Shown one piece after another: positions 1 to 11,096 of a DNA stretch of 64,000 nucleotides (position 1 is the stretch's first letter; every line of letters begins with the position of its first letter). The DNA is taken from NCBI RefSeq assembly GCF_029962835.1, contig NC_080577.1, forward strand, positions 3,348,001 through 3,412,000, written 5' to 3'. Position numbers and translations under genes: made by a program. The notes beneath the pieces are model-generated. The model ran no database searches. It saw nothing but the letters and a program-made list of their open reading frames with translations, and was not told the origin of the DNA. Source of the DNA: Magnolia sinica (Eukaryota; Streptophyta; Magnoliopsida; Magnoliales; Magnoliaceae).

Positions 1-123
1 CTAACACAGAAACCACACATGAAATAGAATACTACCTTTGGAGAGTTGTTGAATTCTCTCCATTATTCGTACATGAATATGTAAAACTTTTCAGAATACT
101 TGAAAGTGGAGATGGTGGTCAGC

Positions 124-880
124 TTAAACTGAACCTTCAACACAGAGCCATTGACCCACAAAAAGCTTGTTACAAACTAGGTTGGGATTGAGAGAGCTGA
201 AGTCTTCAGTGGTCAGATTGAACAATTGTGTGACCCCAAAGCATGTGTCGCCTGACCGCACTCCAAACACCGATTCGCACACTGGTGTGGGGTCCGCAGC
301 CTTTCCAGTCTCTGCTTTATTAATACATGATCAAAGCAAAATGAAATGGCAATATTACTTACCAGAACATAAAAATGCAAGAACTAAATGAAGCTTAAAA
401 GATTAGCTCAAACTTGTTAGGGAGTGATATCATGTGGGTGAATGAATATTGAACCCCACTTAATCTTACACTTCCCTTTAAATGATCCAATATAGATGGA
501 TGGGTTCCACCATGAAGATGGCTTGATTCAAACTGAAGCTAGTTTGCTCTTCAGGTGGGCCACATGCACATTAAAAAAGAATGGCAAGTTTTGATTAAAT
601 CATTTATATTTTTCACAAGGGCGGTCCACCCGACGAGCCGGCAGCGTGGTTTTTGTGTAAGGTCACCTTCATTGGTGGTCTCACATCATGTACCACTTAA
701 TGTCATACTAACATGTGAGAGTAATTGGCCCAGGAGAAGGTGTCGGTGGGACTAGGAAACTTCTAATATACATAAAGGCCTGAACTTACTAAAGAATCTG
801 GCCTCGGCAATGGAAATGATGAGAAGAAAAGAGAGCATCAAAACCAAATTGAAGAACATGACTTTTTGGTTGTTGGCCAT
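124..880 (-). CDS. Small secreted LysM-domain protein, copy A1 (2 exons)
   Basis: Exon 1 is 790-880 and exon 2 is 124-311 on the minus strand, joined by a GT-AG intron of 478 bases; 279 nt encode 92 residues. Residues 1-27 form a signal peptide (MANNQK, then a hydrophobic stretch, ending AEA). One LysM domain spans about residues 42-88, with the SGDTC turn, an LNPN motif and four cysteines (42, 54, 77, 87) that could form two disulfides; N62 lies in an N-glycosylation sequon. There is no membrane anchor or kinase. Plant single-LysM extracellular proteins of 90-120 residues have this layout, and LysM folds bind N-acetylglucosamine polymers. The start is the first in-frame ATG after the CT-rich leader and fits the signal peptide. 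The predicted protein matches those of A2 and A3. Ligand and role are inferred from the family only. Confidence 0.88.
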
Positions 881-887
881 AGCTATC

Positions 888-913
888 CTCTCTCTCTCTC
901 TCTCTCTCTCTCT
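888..913 (-). repeat. (CT)13 microsatellite in the 5' leader of LysM A1
   Basis: Twenty-six bases of CT on the plus strand, ending 7 bases before the A1 start codon, so the transcript leader would carry (AG)13. The same tract is (CT)14 in A2 and (CT)8 in A3, and it is the quickest way to tell the copies apart. Confidence 0.9.
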
Positions 914-964
914 ACAAGATAAGAAGCTCCCTCTTCTTGGATGTGGCCTCTGTAAACCCCCTCT

Positions 965-972
965 TATTTATA
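965..972 (-). promoter_or_regulatory. TATA box of LysM A1
   Basis: TATAAATA on the minus strand, 85 bases upstream of the A1 start codon. The same box stands at the same relative place in A2, A3, B2, B3 and D, which supports a shared core promoter. Confidence 0.7.
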
Positions 973-2852
973 GTAGGAAAGTTGATGGACGGCTGTCATT
1001 TAAGCCAACAAAGCCATTGTTATTACTTATGTTTTAACAAGGAGGCCGGCTTCTATGTAACATAGTTTATTTCAAAGTGATCCTCTAATAGTGCAGTTGA
1101 TCAATCTGGACTGTCCATCAGGTGCAATACAAATTTCACACGCTACTGGGTGAAATGACACTAATCAGATGACCTTGGACATCTATAAGTGGATGATCTG
1201 ATGGCAAGGATTGCCTATAAAGGTGATTCTTTGTAGGAACCATAAGCAATCCATCATGAGCCCCTACGAATAGATGGCTCAAATTTTAGATTGGACCTCT
1301 TTTCCATAAACAATCTTAACCATCCATTTCGTAAGTCATTGGTTGGATGGTTAGGCCAACTGAAGATATGACTCTTGATATAGTGGAACGGAGGAGGAAC
1401 AGGATTCATGTAGCTGAGCCCAATTAATTGGAATAAGGCTTAGATGATGATGATTGGGTGTAACGGATGGACCAGATTGATTGATTAGGTTGATCAAGGG
1501 TCTCAGTTCCACTATAACTTACGGTGATCTAAGTGTCTCAGTTCCACAAAACAAATAGACTGCTAAAAAAAAAAAAAAACCTGGGCTGAGTTTTAAACTG
1601 TCTCCTGTTTCTAATATCCATGACTTCATGATCGGATGATCAAAGCAGTCCATTTGGTGGACCATGTTGTGGATATGTAGCTGTAAAAAAAATCATTATT
1701 GTTGATTTGAACATTTACTGAACCAAGTTTACAAATGGGGCTCATCTTCGGGGATTCACATGGTGGGGCCCATGGTGGAATGGAGATAGCCACGTGATGA
1801 TCGTAACCATGAAATTGACCCCTCATAAAATATAGACCAGTAGTTGCATTATCCATTTTTATCAGATGGCTAGGATCACCTAAGGGGGACATGGCGTATC
1901 GATGATGGGGCCGGCCTACATATCTCCTGCTTAGTTTCCAAAAGTAGGGCCCCACAAATTACACTGAACAAAAAACCTCGATCATCCTAGTGGCGCCGGC
2001 CATTAAATGGAAGATTAGAAGGAAATGGTCATCCATCCATCTAAATTCAATGGCAGAATCAGATGGCTAAGATCGTCTGATCAATGTGCTTTTCATCCAG
2101 AAAAAGGTTCCTCGGTTTGGATTGTTCAAAAATCGCTTCATGAACATGCCCAATATAAGTTGTCTCTTGTCCATTACTTTGTCTTTGAAGAATTCTAGAA
2201 GTGAAGATAAGTCGTTCAAAGTAATCATGCTTTATAATTTGTCCTGTTGTGGTATATGATGAACCATTCCTTTTCTTTTGTGGTACACAGGTTCTACAGG
2301 TGCTGCGGACATTCATCTCCAAGCCTTTTACAACTACCAATACAGCTTTGTCACTTCCAACGTCACATGTTTTTGTTTTGAATTGAAATTGATGCAGAGA
2401 CACTTTCATGGCGAAGATGGACGGGAGAAGGCTCGATTGGAGGCAGAAATGATCCGGACCATTAGAATCTTAAATCAGTCCTGTCTCACAAATTGGGATG
2501 GATTTTTCGACATATTATATATGATTTTGGGGTAGGACTTACTTAAGTAAACCAATTTGTTATGCCGAGTTGCCCACACTATATTTACAAGATTTCATTA
2601 GATCGACGATCAAAATTCCAATTTAGTTTCATTTTTATGGTAAGTTTTAGTTCAAGTATAACTTTGATTTGTTTGAGTTGAAGTCTAAGTTTGAAACTCC
2701 ATTTGAGTTCCCTATTTAAAGAGTTATAATTTCATTTTTAAAAAATCAGTAATCAATTTATTTTAAATTTATTAAGAATTATTCTTACTTTTATAAATCT
2801 TTCCTAAAAAAAATTGTTAGAGGACATGAATCCAACTCTTACCTGATGCAGG
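973..2852. repeat. Shared noncoding block of U1 (LysM upstream DNA)
   Basis: No gene was recognised. The block begins with an element-like stretch (about 1085-1200) related to the inverted arm upstream of LysM D, then a poly-A run near 1566. Stretch 1626-2540 reappears at about 11770-12710 (U2) and 22790-23720 (U3). Within 2059-2540 open frames of 85-116 codons run on both strands, are similar in all three units and match nothing I recognise. Confidence 0.5.
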
Positions 2853-3271
2853 GGAGGACGTGAGGTCGAGCACCGTCTTCCTCAAGAGGATAACTATTAC
2901 GAACTTCCCTGGACTCCTCACAAAGACTTCTCGAATCCACGAAGAAAGAAAGCAGAAAATATAAATAAATTCTAATAAATTTGAAATTGATTAATGAATT
3001 AATAAAAATGAGTTCACAACCTTTTAAATAGGGGAACCAAACAATGGGAAAGAAATCAGAATCAAACTACAACTAAAACTCCTAGAATTCGCGACTTACT
3101 ATAAATAGTAAACTTACTATTTATAGACGGTGGTCATGTCTACTAGTGTGCAAGGTTTTCGGCCAAAAATAGTAAGTGTCATATTTGGCTTTACCAAACT
3201 GTTCTTCTAATTATTCTAAGCTCTTTTCACATTGGGCGCAACTCCTAAAGCCCGAAGGATGAAGAGTTACA
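2853..3271. mobile_element. LTR-retrotransposon-like fragment unique to U1
   Basis: This stretch replaces the 2.85 kb copy-B block of U2 and U3; homology with the other units stops at about 2852 and resumes at about 3272. Its composition resembles the end region of a plant LTR element. Family and ends were not resolved, no coding part is visible, and the piece is a fossil fragment at most. Confidence 0.35.
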
Positions 3272-4326
3272 TCAGATGACCCTAGGCCTAAGAAAGTTGG
3301 CCTTCTCTTCTCTTACCATTTGGACAATCTGATGGCTAGGATTGTCCAAGACATTGATTCTTTGGAAGAACTATAAGCAATCCATCATGAACCCTTACAA
3401 ATAGATGGCTCAAATTTTCGATTGGACCTATTTTCCATAAACAATCTTAACCATCCATTTTGTAAGCTATTGGTTGGATGGTTAAGCTAACTGACGGTTG
3501 GCCCTTCATAGAGTGGAATGGCAGAACAGGATGATGTAGTCAACTCCAATCAACTGGTATTAGGCTTAGATCACGATGATGATGATTGGGCATAATGGAC
3601 GGCCCAGATTGATTGATTGGGTTGTTCAAGTGTCCCAGTTCCACTGTTACTTAAGGTGATCTGAGGCACTGGATGCATTTTCCTTGGTTATGTGTTGAGA
3701 GTGGCGTGCTAACCTAGATTTTTGTGTTGTTTTATGTTCAACGCGATCAGATCTTTGTAGAGAAAAGACATAAATCAGTGGATAATAACTAAACTAGATT
3801 TGCAAAGCCCCTATGTTTGTGAAATCCAATCCATCCATCAGAGGGCACCGCTGTGTAGATGCCCGATCTAAGAATTGGGTGGGTCAACTAGTCAGGTGGG
3901 CCACAATTTACTTGACAAATAGACAGATCTGAAAAAACACGTGCTGAGTTTTTCTAATCGTCTCCTGTTTCTAATATCCATGACTGGCCCATTTGGCTCC
4001 ATGATCGGATGATCAAAGCCGTCCATCTGGTGGACCATGGTGTGGATAAGTAGCTGTAAAAAAAATAAAAAATAAAAAATAAAAAAATCATATGACGTTC
4101 GTTTGAACATGTACTGAACTAAGTGTACAAATGGAGCTCATCGGTGGTGGTTGGGAGATACCCTACAATCTTCCCCACCTGATGATTGTAACCATGAGAT
4201 TGGGCCCTCATAAAATATGGGCCACTAGTTGGATTTTCCATTTTTACCAGATGGCTAGGATCACCTAAAAGGGAAGGAATCAGGACATGGCCTATTCAAC
4301 GATAGTGCACGGACTATCAGCTGCTT
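3272..4326. repeat. Shared noncoding block of U1
   Basis: Colinear with 15994-16620 in U2 and 26975-28017 in U3. No gene was recognised. U2 loses everything matching about 3912-5140 of U1 in a single deletion. Confidence 0.5.
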
Positions 4327-4404
4327 GGAAACGGATTGGCTACTCCCCCTGACACGTGCCCCGTGGCTGATGGTCGGTGCTCTTTGGGCCCTACCATGAT
4401 GTAT
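4327..4404. mobile_element. Remnant of a Mutator-like MITE (family I) in U1
   Basis: Only the left terminal repeat survives (GGAAACGGATTGGCTACTCC and on). The same locus in U3 holds a full element (28018-28552), so U1 lost about 460 bases spanning most of this element and the left tip of the next one. Confidence 0.65.
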
Positions 4405-5168
4405 GGGGGATTCCCTGCGAAAGCCTTTCGCAGTAAGTTCCTGCGCTGGGAACTTAGGTGGGGCCAAAGGTGATGTTTTTGAGAAATCCACTCCATTCCT
4501 CCGTTTTGTGAGCTCATTTCAAGACATTTGGCCAAAAATGATCCGGATCCAATACTCAGGTGGGCCAAAAACTTGAGTATTGAACGTCAACAGTTGAAAT
4601 ATTCATGTGGCTACGGAAGCCTTGAATCAGGATAATATTTGTGTTTTCGTCTCATCCCAATATTAAGGACATTATAAACGGTATAGATGGCATATAAACA
4701 ACACCGTTGACGCTAGGAACGTTCAACGGCAAGAATTTCCCAAAACATTTTGAGCTCATTTCAAGATATTTGGCCAAAAATGATCCGGATCCAATAATCA
4801 GGTGAGCCAAAAACGTGAGTATTGAACGTCAATAGTTGAAATATTCGTGTGGCTATGGAAGCCTTGAATCAGGATAATATTTGTGTTTTCATTTCATCCC
4901 AATATTAATGACATTATAAATAGTATAGATGGCATATAAACAACACCGTTGACGCTAGGAACGTTCAACGGCAGGAATTTCCCAAAACATTTTTCTTTAG
5001 TGCAGCCGATTTGAGTCTTAGACCCTGCTCAATTTTGGTCTTAAGTCTTAAAATGAGCTCAAAAAATAGATGGATAGTGTGAATTTCTCACAAATATCAC
5101 GGTAAGCCTCACCTAAGTTTCCACACCAAGAACTTCCTGCGAAAGGCTTTCGCAGGAAATCCGCGTCC
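4405..5168. mobile_element. MITE family III with long inverted ends, U1 copy
   Basis: Both ends carry an inverted CTGCGAAAGCCTTTCGCAG-type sequence (about 4412-4432 and 5137-5158), itself a short palindrome. The outer tip (GGACGCGGATT type) is preserved on the right only; U3 (28558-29083) keeps both. The inside is enlarged by the tandem duplication at 4509-4992. No coding capacity. Confidence 0.6.
4509..4992. repeat. 242-bp tandem duplication inside MITE III
   Basis: 4509-4750 and 4751-4992 are near-identical direct copies. U3 has a single copy at about 28665-28915, so the duplication arose in U1 after the units separated. Confidence 0.85.
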
Positions 5169-5193
5169 GTTCTAAAAGCGGGCCCTATGAATC

Positions 5194-5727
5194 GGAAACG
5201 GATTGGCTACTCCCCCTGCAACCAGCCCCTTGGCTGGTAGTCGGTGCTCTGTGGGCCCAACAATGATATATGTGTTTCATCCATTCTGTTCATCCATTTT
5301 TACAAATCATTTTAGGGCTTTATAAAATTAGAGAGATATAAGTCTCCGGTGGGCCACACCACAGGAAAACAATAGTGATTGGATATCCACCATTAAAATC
5401 CTCCTAAGGCCCACTGTACTGTTTATTTGACATCCAATCTGTTGATTAGGTCATACAGGCCCAGATGAAGGGAAAAAACAAAGATCAGATTGATCCAAAA
5501 CTTTTATGGCCCCCGAAAGGTTTTTAATGGTCGATGATCATTCAACACTGTTTCCTATAATGTTTCCACTTGAGATTGGGATATATCTCACGTTTGGTCT
5601 CATACCATAGAATGATCTGGAAAAATAGATGGACGGCATGGATGAAACACTTACATCATGATGGGGCCCACAGAGCACCGACCACCAGCCATTGGCTGGT
5701 GGCAGGGGGAGTAGCCAATCCGTTTCC
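5194..5727. mobile_element. Mutator-like MITE family I, full copy in U1
   Basis: A 534-bp element with inverted repeats well over 100 bp long. The left end begins GGAAACGGATTGGCTACTCC and the right end is its reverse complement. Each arm contains a small CCAGCC/GGCTGG palindrome followed by the GGGCCC...ATGATGTAT motif seen throughout the window. The flanking nonamers CTATGAATC and AAATAAATC agree at 6 of 9 positions, compatible with an old 9-bp target duplication. Nonautonomous. Confidence 0.7.
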
Positions 5728-7122
5728 AAATAAATCACGTGCGATTAAATGGAAGGTTGGAAGGAAATGATCATCCATCTAATTAAATGAAAATCCAAAC
5801 GGGAATCTCGTGATTAATTACATAATCATTCTGACCTGTAAGACTATAGACGTGTGGGACCATTTTTAGGTGATCCGAACCTTAGATTTGACAAGGGCTA
5901 TGGTGGATGGGAGTCTTTCATTGTAAATATTCCAGATCTGAAGATCCTAACCCTTAGATCAATAATCTAAAAATAGAAGATTAAGCAGAAAACATATCAA
6001 TGAAACGTTAGCCTCTTCCAAATTGGGAGCATTTTAGGATGCTAGTCAATTATTGTATGGTCTGGCAAATCAATGGTTTGGATCACCAATCCACCGTCCC
6101 AGATGTACGGAATCATGAGTCGAGTAGACCAAGATTGAATGCCCACCATTAAAATCTTCTTATGGACGACAGAAGTGATGTTGGCACCACCATATGATCC
6201 AACCGTTGATCCAATTGGACTAGAAAGAAAAAGCTGTAAAAGAGAACATGAGACTCAGATATGAAATAATATCTAATCTAGACCATTAACATGAACGGAC
6301 CATTGTTGATGGCAAATCCCGGTCACAGGCTGGAATGGCCTTACTCTCCGCCGGTGGGCTAAAAATAGACAGCCCTGGGATTTGTCCCCGTCAAGTAAAT
6401 CGAAAAAGATAAAAAAGAACAAAAAAGAAAACTTGACTAGTTGGCAGCACGCATGGTTAAGAATCTTCTGGAAGCGCGGAGATTGGCTGGTGTACCACAC
6501 ACTACCTATATAGCTGCTGTATTGACATCAGCAAGTTCCGTTGGTTCCATCATGAGGTATGTGTTATATCCAAACGGTCCATCCATTTGAAGATCTCTTC
6601 TTGAGGCTTGAACCAAAAGATAATACAGATATAAAGATCAAGTGGACCACACTACAAAAAGTAGCAGGAGATTGAACGTCTACCATTGAAAACCTTTTGG
6701 GGGTCACAGGAGTTTGGGATCGTTATGAAATTTGTTTACCCTCTTCATCCATGTATTTGTGAACTTATTAACAGATTGGATGGAAAATAAACATTATGGT
6801 GAGCCCTATGAATTTTTTAATAATGAAAATCATTATCCTCGCTGTTATCTTTTGTGTGGTTTATTCGAGCTTTGGATCTCTTTTTTTTTTTTTCTAATGC
6901 TCTAAAATAATCTCAAAAAATAGATGAACAATATGGATATAATAAATACATCATTGTGGGGCCATGTAACGTTGATCTCCTTTGAACCGTTTGTACAATT
7001 CGGAGCTCAAGAAGGGTCGGCGCTAGTCTTCGCGCGACACCTACAGCAGCAATGTGGTACCGAATCTTCTCTAACCCTTGTTCACTGTGTAAAGCTGGAG
7101 TTAAGAAGATTCCAATCGTTTA
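5728..7122. repeat. Shared noncoding block of U1, with another MITE
   Basis: Colinear with 17217-18635 and 29650-31050. About 6520-7050 is another MITE-like stretch; a relative lies inside the hAT-type element near 36000-36380. No gene was seen; open frames here are interrupted or shifted between units. Confidence 0.45.
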
Positions 7123-7537
7123 GGGCCTGTTTGGCCAGGCAGGCTGGATTGGATTAGATTGTATTAGAAGGGATTGGAAGGAGTAATCCCGGGATTGGCC
7201 GGGCGTGCCAAACAAGCACGATGAAATTCTGCCTGGATTGGAGCAATCTCATGGGATTGCCAGCAATCCAATGACATCACCATCATCACCTTGGAATCCA
7301 CCCAATCCCTCCTAATCCCATGATTTTTGCCTGGGACATGTTTGGATGAACAAATTGGAAGGGATTGGCCGGGCGTAATCCCGGGATTGACCAGGCGGGC
7401 CAAACATATTTGGTGGTAGATTCCCTGGATTTAGCAATCCCATGGGATTGCCTGCAATCCACTGACACGGCCATCATTGAATGCAATCCACCCTACTACA
7501 ATCTAATCCCGTGGGATGGGCCTGTCCAAACACGCCC
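7123..7537. mobile_element. PIF/Harbinger-type MITE, inserted only in U1
   Basis: A 415-bp element with ends GGGCCTGTTTGG and CCAAACACGCCC, flanked by TTA target duplications (7120-7122 and 7538-7540). U2 and U3 show the empty site (about 18635 and 31050). The interior is two diverged copies of a roughly 190-bp module rich in GGGATTGG/CCAATCCC. The same family is at 60386-60748. Confidence 0.85.
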
Positions 7538-7540
7538 TTA

Positions 7541-7938
7541 AGTACTTGTATTTTTCTTTTGCTCTTTTTAGTTTACTTGGCGGACAAGGCATTGCTGTGT
7601 TGGCCTTATGGGCTCACCTGTTTTATATCCACGCCATTTATTTATTTTTTTCAGTTAATTTTAAGCCATTAACCAAAAAACAAAGCAGATTCAAGGCTCA
7701 AATGGACCACACCAAAAAAAACTAGTGATTATTAAACACTTATCGTTAAAAACTTCCCAAGGCCACAAAAGTTTTGAATTAAGTTTATACTCGTGTTTTC
7801 CCTTCATGAAGTTTACAATGGTGGGTGTCATTAACTGGTGCGGCATACTTTAGCTTTGGATATACTTTAATTTTGAGTTCATGAGCTAAAATGAGCTGGG
7901 AAAACGGATACAAGCATATTGGTCATGGTGGGCTGCAC
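7541..7938. repeat. Noncoding stretch of U1, MITE-like
   Basis: Colinear with U2 and U3. It resembles half of a GGCTCACC/GGTGGGC-ended MITE; no gene was seen. Confidence 0.4.
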
Positions 7939-8492
7939 GGACGCGGATTGGATACTGACAGGTTGAGCAGCAAGACTAGCTAATGAAGTAAGACTAGCTA
8001 ATGAAGTGACGTCACCAACTTCTCTGGGCCCTACCATGATGTATGTTTTGTATCAACACCATCCATATATTTGGAGAGATCATTTTAGAGCATTGTCCAA
8101 AGAACAAAGCAGATCCAAGGCTGGGATGGGCCCCACCATAGAAAACAGTGATGAGAGTGACACCCACAGTTGAAACCTTCGGAAGGGTCACCATGATGTT
8201 TATTTGAGATCTCACATGTTCATGTGTTAAAGCAGACATGGAAGAAGGGAAAACAAAAATATTAGCTTGATCGAAAACTTTCGTGGCCTGGTGGACGTCA
8301 CTCTCCCCATTGTTTTTTGTGGTGGGGTCCTCTTGGATCTGATTCATTTTTTGGATCAGACCCTAATATTATCTCTCCAAATGGATGGATGGTGTGGATA
8401 CAAAACATACATCATGGTGTGGCCCACAAAACTTGGTGACATCACTTCAGTAGCGAGTCTCGCTACTCAACCTCAGTAGCTAATCCGCGTCC
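7939..8492. mobile_element. Mutator-like MITE family II with perfect 9-bp target duplication
   Basis: A 554-bp element whose tips are GGACGCGGATT and AATCCGCGTCC, flanked by the exact 9-mer GGGCTGCAC at 7930-7938 and 8493-8501. A 9-bp duplication with long terminal repeats (through GGTTGAGCAGC) is the Mutator-superfamily pattern. An 18-bp direct duplication sits near 7973-8008. U2 and U3 hold the same insertion without the right tip. Confidence 0.85.
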
Positions 8493-10130
8493 GGGCTGCA
8501 CAGCGCATAAAACACGGTGTGGGCACCACCACCTCCACTTGGTCCGCGTGCTTACTTGGCTGACTCAGGTCGGTACTGGTAGGTGTCTATAACTGTCCAT
8601 CCATTTTTATAGCTCATTTTAAGGCATGAGCCCAGCAAAGAGATAGGTATGAATTTGAGATGGACCACACCATAAGAAATAGTGCAGATTGAATACCTAC
8701 CATTGGGATTGAATAACTACCATTGGAAACTCCGTGGGGCATAATGTAATGTTTATTTGTCGTCCAACTTGTTGATCAGGTCATATAGAACTAAGTAGAG
8801 TGAAAACACAAATAACATATTGATCGGCCCCAAAATGTTTTTAACGGTGGGCATTCAATCACCACTATTTCCAGTGGCATGGTCCACCTAATATTTTTAT
8901 TTGTATCATTTTTGGTCTCATACATCAAAATGAGCAGGCAAAATAAATGGACAGCATGGATTAAACACATGCATCTCCGTAGGCCTATTGAACACTGACT
9001 TTCACCGACCTCAGCACTCGGGTCACCATTGAATCCCAGTCCTTACTTGACGAGGAAGAACACCCCCCATATTTTATATTTAAATACCGCTGTATGACAA
9101 GTGCGAGCAATTATTTTAACCATATATATAATGATCATCCGTACAAACACTGACATACACAATCGAGAGTAGATTAGGTGTTACTCGGGTAATCAGATAG
9201 TGGGTCTTACCCAGGCCGTGGGCCCACCTTAATGATGTGTTTTATATCCACACTGTCCATCCATTTTTCAAGATCATTTTAGAATATGATTCCAAAACTT
9301 AATCATATTTAAATCTCATATGGATTACAACACAATAAACAGTGCTGAATGAAAGCCCTCCATTAAAAATTTCTTAAGGCTCACCATAATGTCAAACAAA
9401 CTTAGATTTAGGGAAAATATAGAGATCAGCTTGATCTAAAATTTAGAGGCCCCTAAAAGTTTTTATGGTCAATCACCACTGTTTCTGATAGCTTGGTTCA
9501 CTTGAGATTTGGATCTACTTAAATTTTGGAATCAAGGCACAAGATTGAACTGAAAAATGAATAAAATGGAGGGATCTACGATAGATTAATCAATGCAGGC
9601 CCCACATGGTCAAGGTAACACCCACTAATGTGCCACCCAGATAAGATATACAACATATTCATTAATGTGTAGAGAGTTCACACGGTTCAGCCAACTTAAT
9701 AGTTAGATCAAACTAAGTTTTGCATTTTCACTTTTTTTAATTGAATCGGATCCTTTACTTGTGGAAAACAGTAAATTTTTATTTTAGGTTCGAGTCAGCC
9801 TAAGTCCACCGAAGGTTTTAATACTCACGGTATCGATCTGTGTAAATCAGATCAAGATTCAAACAAGTCGAATAAGACCCATCCAAGTGCTATGTTATCA
9901 ACCCTGGCTATATTACACTCGTCCAAGTGTTATGGTATCAACCCTTTCGGTCTGACCGAGTTAGCGACAAGCTCTATTAGACTCTTCCCAGTCTTAATAG
10001 AAGTATTAAGTCGTTGATTGGACCATTATACACACACATAAGTTGATTGCTGCAGATTTTAAATCTCTACCACGTGTAAGGAAATCTTAGAGAGAGAGGC
10101 TTAAGAACTTTCATTTAATAGCAACATTTC
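8493..10130. repeat. MITE IV and MITE V cluster plus LysM A2 downstream flank
   Basis: About 8550-9025 and 9176-9640 are two further MITE-like elements, with inverted matches such as TCAGGTCGGT/ACCGACCT and GGTGTTAC/GTAACACC. The remainder up to the 3' end of LysM A2 has no recognisable gene. All are shared with U2; in U3 the homology stops at about 33209. Confidence 0.5.
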
Positions 10131-10253
10131 CTAACACAGAAACCACACATGAAATGGACTACTACCTTTGGAGAGTTGTTGAATTCTCTCCATTATTCGT
10201 ACATGAATATGTAAAACTTTTCAGAATACTTGAAAGTGGAGATGGTGGTCAGC

Positions 10254-11010
10254 TTAAACTGAACCTTCAACACAGAGCCATTGACCCACAAAAAGCTTGT
10301 TACAAACTAGGTTGGGATTGAGAGAGCTGAAGTCTTCAGTGGTCAGATTGAACAATTGTGTGACCCCAAAGCATGTGTCGCCTGACCGCACTCCAAACAC
10401 CGATTCGCACACTGGTGTGGGGTCCGCAGCCTTTCCAGTCTCTGCTTTATTAATACATGATCAAAGCAAAATGAAATGGCAATATTACTTACCAGAACAT
10501 AAAAATGCAAGAACTAAATGAAGCTTAAAAGATTAGCTCAACTTGTTAGGGAGTGATATCATGTGGGTGAATGAATATTGAGCCCCACTTAATCTTACAC
10601 TTCCCTTATAAATGATCCAATATAGATGGATGGGTTCCACCATGATGATGGCTTGATTCAAACTGAAGCTAGTCTGCTCTTCAGGTGGGCCACATGCACA
10701 TTAAAAAAGAATGGCAAGTTTTGATTAAATCATTTATATTTTTCACAAGGGCGGTCCACCCGACGAGCCGACAGCATGGTTTTTGTGTAAGGTCAACTTC
10801 ATTGGTGGTCTCACATCATGTACCACTTAATGTCATACTAACATGTGAGAGTAATTGGCCCAGGAGAAGGTGCCAGTGGGACTAGGAAACTTCTAATATA
10901 CATAAAAGCCTGAACTTACTAAAGAATCTGGCCTCGGCAATGGAAATGATGAGAAGAAAAGAGAGCATCAAAACCAAATTGAAGAACATGACTTTTTGGT
11001 TGTTGGCCAT
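10254..11010 (-). CDS. Small secreted LysM-domain protein, copy A2 (2 exons)
   Basis: Exon 1 is 10920-11010 and exon 2 is 10254-10441; the intron is 478 bases and the product 92 residues. Exon sequences match copies A1 and A3, so the encoded secreted LysM protein is the same: signal peptide 1-27, LysM about 42-88, four cysteines. Upstream are a TATA box and a (CT)14 leader tract. Matching coding sequence across 20 kb implies very recent duplication or ongoing gene conversion, while the surrounding MITE DNA has drifted more. Family function is glycan binding in the cell wall space; no experimental role can be read from sequence. Confidence 0.88.
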
Positions 11011-11014
11011 AGCT

Positions 11015-11017
<3 letters not shown>

Positions 11018-11045
<28 letters not shown>
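11018..11045 (-). repeat. (CT)14 microsatellite in the 5' leader of LysM A2
   Basis: Twenty-eight bases, ending 7 bases before the A2 start codon. It differs from A1 by one repeat. Confidence 0.9.
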
Positions 11046-11096
11046 ACAAGATAAGAAGCTCCCTCTTCTTGGATGGGGCCTCTGTATACCCCCTCT

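Larger units (their letters stand above)
1..10130. repeat. Tandem array unit U1 (LysM copy A1, no copy B)
   Basis: First of three large direct repeats. Its first bases match those at 10131 and around 21148, so the period is about 10.1 kb here and 11.0 kb for the next unit. The LysM end (about 1-1000) is nearly unchanged between units, and most differences are gains and losses of transposon blocks. U1 lacks the roughly 2.85 kb block that carries copy B in the other units (13137-15990 in U2). The true left edge of the array is outside the window, so the number of units is a minimum. Boundaries are arbitrary because they were set by the window start. Confidence 0.9.

Noticed and set aside
167-391. 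Open frame of 74 codons on the plus strand, repeated at 10297 and 21314
   Set aside because: It is the antisense of LysM exon 2; the minus strand gives the conserved secreted LysM protein with proper splice sites and TATA box.
810-1037. Plus-strand frame with MEMMRRKESIK start, also at 10940 and 21957
   Set aside because: Antisense of LysM exon 1 running into the CT microsatellite; not an independent gene.
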